Assembly: GCA_900541315.1 (NCBI GenBank)
Contig: UQJF01000117.1
Coordinates: 1-10,029, forward strand
Reading direction: 5' to 3'
Source: an uncultured Clostridium sp.
Lineage (GTDB): Bacteria; Bacillota; Clostridia; Lachnospirales; Lachnospiraceae
DNA length: 10,029 nucleotides
Shown here: piece after piece, positions 7,101-10,029 of the stretch
Layout of the letters: each line of letters begins with the position of its first letter
How positions within the stretch are numbered: position 1 is the first letter of the stretch
Notes under the pieces: generated by a model
The model's input: the letters and a program-made list of their open reading frames with translations, nothing else
What the model was told of the DNA's origin: nothing
Databases searched by the model: none
Made by a program: the position numbers and the translations under genes

Positions 7101-8415
7101 TCTCATCGCAGCTCTGCGTGTACGTGACCAGAAGCATTATGAACGGAAAGTAGTTTCCAGCGCTTACAACCGTGTGATGTTTACCAGGGAAATGAAGAAG
7201 GATTACACCTTATTATGCCCCCAGATGTCACCGATCCATTTTGACCTGATCGAGCCTGCCATCCGCGCCTTTGGTTATAATATAGAAATCCTGCAGAATC
7301 ACAACCGCAATGCCGTAGATGTAGGTCTTCAGTATGTAAATAATGATGCCTGCTACCCATCCCTGATCGTTATTGGTCAGATCATGGACGCACTGTTATC
7401 CGGAAAATATGATCTGAACCGCACAGCAGTCTTTATGAGCCAGACCGGCGGCGGCTGCCGTGCCTCCAACTATATCGGATTTATCCGCCGGGCACTTGAA
7501 AAAGCCGGTATGCCCCAGGTTCCGGTTATTTCTGTTAATGCAAACGGTATGGAGACCAATCCTGGTTTCTCTATTACGCTGCCACTGATGACCAAAGCCA
7601 TGCAGGCTATTGTATACGGTGACATTTTCATGCGTGTCCTTTATGCAACCAGACCATATGAGGCAGTTCCGGGAAGTGCAGACGCACTCCATGAGAAATG
7701 GAAAAAGATCTGTATCAGGGCCCTTTCCAAGAGACAGCCTGCCATGATGGAATTTGCCAGAAATATCCGCGGCATTATCCGTGATTTTGACAATCTGAAT
7801 CGTCTTGATATTAAGAAGCCGAAGGTTGGTATTGTAGGCGAGATCCTTGTTAAGTTCTCTCCTCTGGCTAACAACCATGTAGTAGAGCTTCTGGAATCAG
7901 AAGGCGCAGAGGCTGTAATGCCTGATCTGCTGGATTTTCTTCTTTACTGCTTCTACAACAGTAATTTCAAGGCTGAACATCTTGGAATGAAGAAGTCCAC
8001 TGCAAGACTCTGCAACGCAGGTATCGCCCTGTTAGAGTTCTTCAGAAAGACCGCAAGAAAAGAACTGGCTGCCAGCAAACATTTTACACCGCCATCTGAG
8101 ATCCGTGATCTTGCAGAAATGGCAAAGGGCTTTGTATCCTTAGGAAACCAGACTGGCGAAGGCTGGTTTTTGACCGGCGAGATGCTGGAGCTGATCCACA
8201 GCGGTGTTAAAAATATCATCTGCACCCAGCCATTTGGCTGCCTGCCAAACCACATTGTCGGAAAAGGTGTGATCAAGGAACTTCGAAAGAGCTATCCAGA
8301 ATCCAATATCATCGCTGTAGACTACGATCCAGGTGCCAGTGAAGTTAACCAGTTGAACCGTATTAAATTGATGCTGGCTACGGCCCAGAAGAATCTGAAG
8401 GCTGAAAATGCTTAA
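4156..8415 (+). CDS. Giant fused 2-hydroxyacyl-CoA dehydratase activator-like iron-sulfur protein
   Basis: This 1419-residue protein joins two activator-type ATPase domains (BcrAD/BadFG family, as in HgdC) to regions resembling dehydratase-linked proteins (DUF2229 type). Domain 1 has GIDIGSTT (11-18), LGGED (106-110), and cluster ligands C128 (CAGGTGSF) and C167 (RCGVF). Domain 2 repeats this with GIDAGSTT (326-333), DIGGQD (423-428), C448 (CSSGCGSF) and C487 (RCTVF). In the family these cysteines hold a [4Fe-4S] cluster at a dimer interface, and ATP hydrolysis drives low-potential electron transfer. A motif C611-x2-C614-x3-C618-x18-C637 follows, then conserved cysteines at 727, 752, 769, 941, 1066, 1101, 1356 and 1362, typical of metal-cluster sites. 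There is no signal peptide or membrane segment, so it is cytoplasmic. Such fusions are frequent in Clostridia, but I know of no established substrate. No dehydratase, CoA-transferase or Etf genes accompany it here. It has its own leader and shares a terminator with glyA. Confidence 0.88.
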   Translation: MDQTTTYYTLGIDIGSTTVKVALLDQDLHIIFSDYERHYANIQETLAGLLKKALNQTGPIDIIPVITGSGGLTLSSHLQVPFVQEVVAVASALQDYAPQTDVAIELGGEDAKIIYFTGGIDQRMNGICAGGTGSFIDQMASLLQTDAAGLNTYAKDYKAIYPIAARCGVFAKSDIQPLINDGATREDLAASIFQAVVNQTISGLACGKPIRGNVAFLGGPLHFLPELRKAFVRTLHLTPEQTIAPDHSHLFAAVGAAMNPKEGQKPVAITHMINTLSNGIKMDFEVKRMDPLFKDQAEYDAFTEDHGHNHVRSGDLSSYKGNCYLGIDAGSTTTKAALVGEDGTLLYRFYDNNNGSPLATAIRAVTEIKEQLPKTAHIAYSCSTGYGEALLKAALMLDEGEVETISHYYAAAFFEPEVDCILDIGGQDMKCIKIKDGTVDSVQLNEACSSGCGSFIETFAKSLNYSVKDFAKEALFAKNPTDLGTRCTVFMNSNVKQAQKEGATVADISAGLAYSVIKNALFKVIKITNASDLGKHVVVQGGTFYNDAVLRSFEKISGCRAVRPDIAGIMGAFGAALIAKERFHMAGEKETTMLPLDKIIGLQYTTSMTRCKGCNNHCVLTINQFGSGRHYISGNRCERGLGLAKAKKEIPNLFGYKYHRMFDYEPLPLDKSDRGVVGIPRVLNMYENFPFWAVFFKKLRYHVTLSPQSTRQIYELGIESIPSESECYPAKLVHGHISWLIHQGVKFIFYPCIPYERNESPEAGNHYNCPMVTSYAENIKNNVEELETEHVDFMNPFMAFTNEKILTDGLVREFGKKFQIPEAEIRMAAHAGWEELLASRSDMEKKGEETLSWMKEHGKRGIVLAGRPYHVDPEIHHGIPDLIASYGFAVLTEDSVSHMGKVERPLVVTDQWMYHSRLYEAASFVKTRDDLDLIQLNSFGCGLDAVTTDQVAEILTKSGKIYTVLKIDEVNNLGAARIRIRSLIAALRVRDQKHYERKVVSSAYNRVMFTREMKKDYTLLCPQMSPIHFDLIEPAIRAFGYNIEILQNHNRNAVDVGLQYVNNDACYPSLIVIGQIMDALLSGKYDLNRTAVFMSQTGGGCRASNYIGFIRRALEKAGMPQVPVISVNANGMETNPGFSITLPLMTKAMQAIVYGDIFMRVLYATRPYEAVPGSADALHEKWKKICIRALSKRQPAMMEFARNIRGIIRDFDNLNRLDIKKPKVGIVGEILVKFSPLANNHVVELLESEGAEAVMPDLLDFLLYCFYNSNFKAEHLGMKKSTARLCNAGIALLEFFRKTARKELAASKHFTPPSEIRDLAEMAKGFVSLGNQTGEGWFLTGEMLELIHSGVKNIICTQPFGCLPNHIVGKGVIKELRKSYPESNIIAVDYDPGASEVNQLNRIKLMLATAQKNLKAENA

Positions 8416-8420
8416 TAAAA

Positions 8421-8440
8421 TATTTGAGGCATTTCAAATA
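8421..8440 (+). other. Small stem-loop after the giant gene
   Basis: TATTTGA (8421-8427) pairs perfectly with TCAAATA (8434-8440) around a 6-nt loop, just past the stop codon. The stem is AT-rich and no U-run follows directly, so it is a poor terminator. It may protect the mRNA 3' end. Confidence 0.35.
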
Positions 8441-8455
8441 CATAAAAGCAGTATC

Positions 8456-8485
8456 TTGAAAAACATTTTTTTCATATGCTACAAT
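8456..8485 (+). promoter_or_regulatory. Candidate promoter inside the convergent intergenic region
   Basis: TTGAAA (8456-8461), an 18-nt spacer and TACAAT (8480-8485) with a TG extension (TGC before TACAAT) resemble a good sigma-A promoter on the plus strand. No gene follows. Transcription would reach the shared terminator within about 80 nt. The spacer includes a T-run, and AT-rich DNA throws up chance matches. Confidence 0.4.
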
Positions 8486-8491
8486 ATCTAC

Positions 8492-8566
8492 TGAATAAAT
8501 GATTGCAGGTATTCACAATAAGTAACAAAACGAAAACCCCAGGGACCGCTATTCCCTGGGGTTTTC
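8492..8566 (+). ncRNA. Putative ~75-nt intergenic small RNA
   Basis: Defined by inference only: it would start about 7 nt after the -10 box ending at 8485 and end at the strong hairpin 8533-8565. The 5' 40 nt are unstructured apart from a weak ATTG/CAAT pairing. An 8-codon frame (8498-8524) has no ribosome binding site. It resembles no RNA family I know. If real, it would be complementary to the 3' end of glyA mRNA around the terminator. Confidence 0.2.
8533..8565. terminator. Bidirectional terminator shared by the giant gene and glyA
   Basis: AAAACCCCAGGGA (8533-8545) pairs without a mismatch with TCCCTGGGGTTTT (8553-8565) around a 7-nt loop. The A- and T-runs at the stem ends give a U-tract in both directions. 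It sits between convergent genes, 20 nt past the glyA stop and about 118 nt past the stop of the giant gene, and so can end both transcripts. Confidence 0.92.
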
Positions 8567-8585
8567 TATTCCGTTTATGTATTTT

Positions 8586-9833
8586 TTACTCATACAGCGG
8601 ATACTTATCGCAAAGCTTAGTAACCTCTGCCTTGATATACTCTTTCTTATTCTCAAAGTCAGTAGCTGCCAGCCAGATGCACTCTGCGATCTTTGGCATA
8701 TCCTCTTCCTTTAAGCCTCTGGTGGTAACAGCTGGTGTACCGATGCGGACGCCGGAAGTTACAAACGGGCTTCTTGGATCGTTAGGCACTGTGTTCTTGT
8801 TTAAGGTGATAAATACCTCGTCACAGCGGTTCTGCAGCTCTTTACCGGAGATATCCATACCACGCAGGTCTAACAGCATCAGATGGTTGTCTGTGCCGCC
8901 TGTAAGGATCTTAAAGCCCTGCTTCTGCAGTGCATCTGCCAGTGCTTTTGCATTTAATACTACCTGATGTGCATACTCCTTAAATTCAGGCTTTAATGCT
9001 TCACCCAGGCACACTGCCTTTGCTGCGATCACGTGCTCCAATGGGCCACCCTGGGTTCCCGGGAAGATTGCTTTATTGAAATTGAACTTCTCAGCTGCTT
9101 CTTTATTTGCTAAGATCAGACCGCCTCTTGGTCCTCTTAAAGTCTTGTGGGTGGTGGTTGTAACAACATCTGCATACGGAATTGGGCTTGGATGCTCTCC
9201 TGCTGCTACAAGTCCGGCAATGTGAGCCATATCTACCATCAGGTAAGCTCCTACCTCATCAGCGATCTCACGGAAACGCTTAAAATCAATGGTTCTTGCA
9301 TAAGCGCTGGCACCTGCCACGATCAGCTTCGGCTTTGCTTCTTTTGCTTTTCTTTCCAGCTCATCATAATCAATAAAGCCTTCGTCATCTACTCCATAAG
9401 GAACAATGTTAAAATACAGTCCTGAGAAGTTTACAGGGCTCCCGTGTGTCAGATGACCGCCATGATCCAGGTTCATACCCATAACCGTATCTCCCGGTTT
9501 TAACATAGCAATAAATACCGCCATATTTGCCTGTGCGCCAGAGTGTGGCTGTACGTTCGCATAATCGCAGCCAAACAGCTTCTTTGCACGTTCAATGGCA
9601 ATGGTTTCCAGTACGTCTACATACTGGCAGCCGCCGTAATAACGCTTGCCTGGATAACCTTCTGCGTACTTGTTAGTCAGTACAGTTCCCATAGCCATCA
9701 TTACAGGTTCTGATACAATGTTTTCAGAGGCGATCAGCTCCAGATTTCTTCTCTGGCGGCCGCACTCTGCCTGAATTGCTTCTCCTACTTCCTTATCATA
9801 GGAAGTGATAAAGTCCATAACTGTATTTACCAT
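8586..9833 (-). CDS. glyA: Serine hydroxymethyltransferase
   Basis: This pyridoxal-phosphate enzyme interconverts serine + tetrahydrofolate with glycine + 5,10-methylene-tetrahydrofolate, the main source of one-carbon units for purines, thymidylate and methionine. It acts in the cytoplasm as a dimer or tetramer. The 415 residues match the usual bacterial length. Landmarks are NLELIASEN (30-38), [15 protein letters not shown] (54-68), HSGAQAN (97-103), DMAHIAGL (201-208) with the cofactor-contacting Asp and His, and [14 protein letters not shown] (225-238) with the PLP-binding lysine K230. The ATG at 9833 has AAGGAAGG about 7 nt upstream and is the better-supported start; Met6 is a less likely alternative. 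The gene has its own promoter at 9913-9941 and ends at the bidirectional terminator. No folate-pathway neighbours are visible, and the leader does not resemble the tetrahydrofolate or glycine riboswitches. Confidence 0.97.
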   Translation of the reverse strand: MVNTVMDFITSYDKEVGEAIQAECGRQRRNLELIASENIVSEPVMMAMGTVLTNKYAEGYPGKRYYGGCQYVDVLETIAIERAKKLFGCDYANVQPHSGAQANMAVFIAMLKPGDTVMGMNLDHGGHLTHGSPVNFSGLYFNIVPYGVDDEGFIDYDELERKAKEAKPKLIVAGASAYARTIDFKRFREIADEVGAYLMVDMAHIAGLVAAGEHPSPIPYADVVTTTTHKTLRGPRGGLILANKEAAEKFNFNKAIFPGTQGGPLEHVIAAKAVCLGEALKPEFKEYAHQVVLNAKALADALQKQGFKILTGGTDNHLMLLDLRGMDISGKELQNRCDEVFITLNKNTVPNDPRSPFVTSGVRIGTPAVTTRGLKEEDMPKIAECIWLAATDFENKKEYIKAEVTKLCDKYPLYE

Positions 9834-9912
9834 TGTTCTACCTTCCTTTCAGTATTTACCCATACCTATAGTATTTTGTCAGTTTATTTATCCAGATATG
9901 GTGTTTTCTGCG

Positions 9913-9941
9913 ATTATACCCCATAGTTATGCAAATTGCAA
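9913..9941 (-). promoter_or_regulatory. Promoter of glyA
   Basis: On the minus strand TTGCAA (9936-9941), exactly 17 nt, then TATAAT (9913-9918): a perfect -10 and a four-of-six -35. The transcript would carry a leader of about 73 nt. That leader has only a weak stem (CCATAT with GTATGG) upstream of the ribosome binding site. Confidence 0.75.
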
Positions 9942-9977
9942 GTATCCCTTTACATACATTTCACAATTTTGGTCACA

Positions 9978-10029
9978 GTTCAGCCATGCGCTGGTTTGAA
10001 TGAGGGAGTGTGTTGCAAGCTTGCTTGCA
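9978..10029 (+). other. Structured right-edge sequence, cut by the window end
   Basis: TTCAGCCA pairs with TGGTTTGAA (one bulge, one G-T) around a TGCGC loop at about 9979-10000. Further right, TGCAAGC (10014-10020), TT and GCTTGCA (10023-10029) form a perfect 7-bp hairpin ending at the last base. No coding region is visible. It may be the start of a structured leader, repeat or terminator belonging to the next locus. Confidence 0.4.

Noticed and set aside
7396..7878. 160-codon frame antisense to the giant gene
   Set aside because: It lies wholly within a strongly motif-supported coding region and its translation has no recognisable domain.
9834..9912. Riboswitch in the glyA leader
   Set aside because: The leader is about 73 nt, AT-rich and nearly unstructured. 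It lacks recognisable tetrahydrofolate, glycine or SAM aptamer features.
1..10029. CRISPR arrays, tRNA or rRNA genes, insertion sequences with transposase, prophage genes
   Set aside because: No regularly spaced direct repeats, no tRNA-like cloverleaf and no transposase or phage motifs were seen. The genes are chromosomal core or family-level common.

Overview
The window looks like the chromosome of an anaerobic gut Firmicute, most likely a Lachnospiraceae/Clostridium cluster XIVa species. Reasons: moderate GC content, strong purine-rich ribosome binding sites, consensus sigma-A promoters, a short (478-residue) pyruvate kinase without the extra C-terminal domain seen in Bacillus, and a giant fused 2-hydroxyacyl-CoA dehydratase-activator-like protein of a type common in Clostridia. 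Family identities come from motif recognition only; no database search was possible.

Layout, left to right. Positions 1-295 hold no gene; they contain the 3' side of pyk with one or two intrinsic terminators on the minus strand. Then come three minus-strand genes: pyruvate kinase pyk (296-1732), a rhomboid-like membrane protein with a C-terminal zinc-binding tail (1880-2752), and a CorA-type divalent cation transporter (2952-3893). Between the last two lies a 170-nt element that folds almost end to end into one long imperfect hairpin (2771-2940). A 262-nt divergent intergenic region follows, with a perfect sigma-A promoter for corA. It also carries the structured leader of a 1419-codon plus-strand gene (4156-8415), which fuses two activator ATPase domains to cysteine-rich dehydratase-like regions. 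That gene converges on glyA, the minus-strand serine hydroxymethyltransferase (8586-9833), and the two share a strong bidirectional terminator. The right edge is glyA's promoter region and a hairpin cut by the window end.

The genes do not form one pathway. pyk and glyA are central metabolism and corA is ion homeostasis. The fused activator stands alone, with no dehydratase, CoA-transferase or electron-transfer genes beside it in the window. The least explained signals are the 170-nt hairpin, whose imperfect pairs are mostly G-U when read on the plus strand; a hairpin between the Shine-Dalgarno and start codon of the giant gene; a promoter aimed at the shared terminator that could yield a ~75-nt RNA; and the biochemistry of the fused protein itself.
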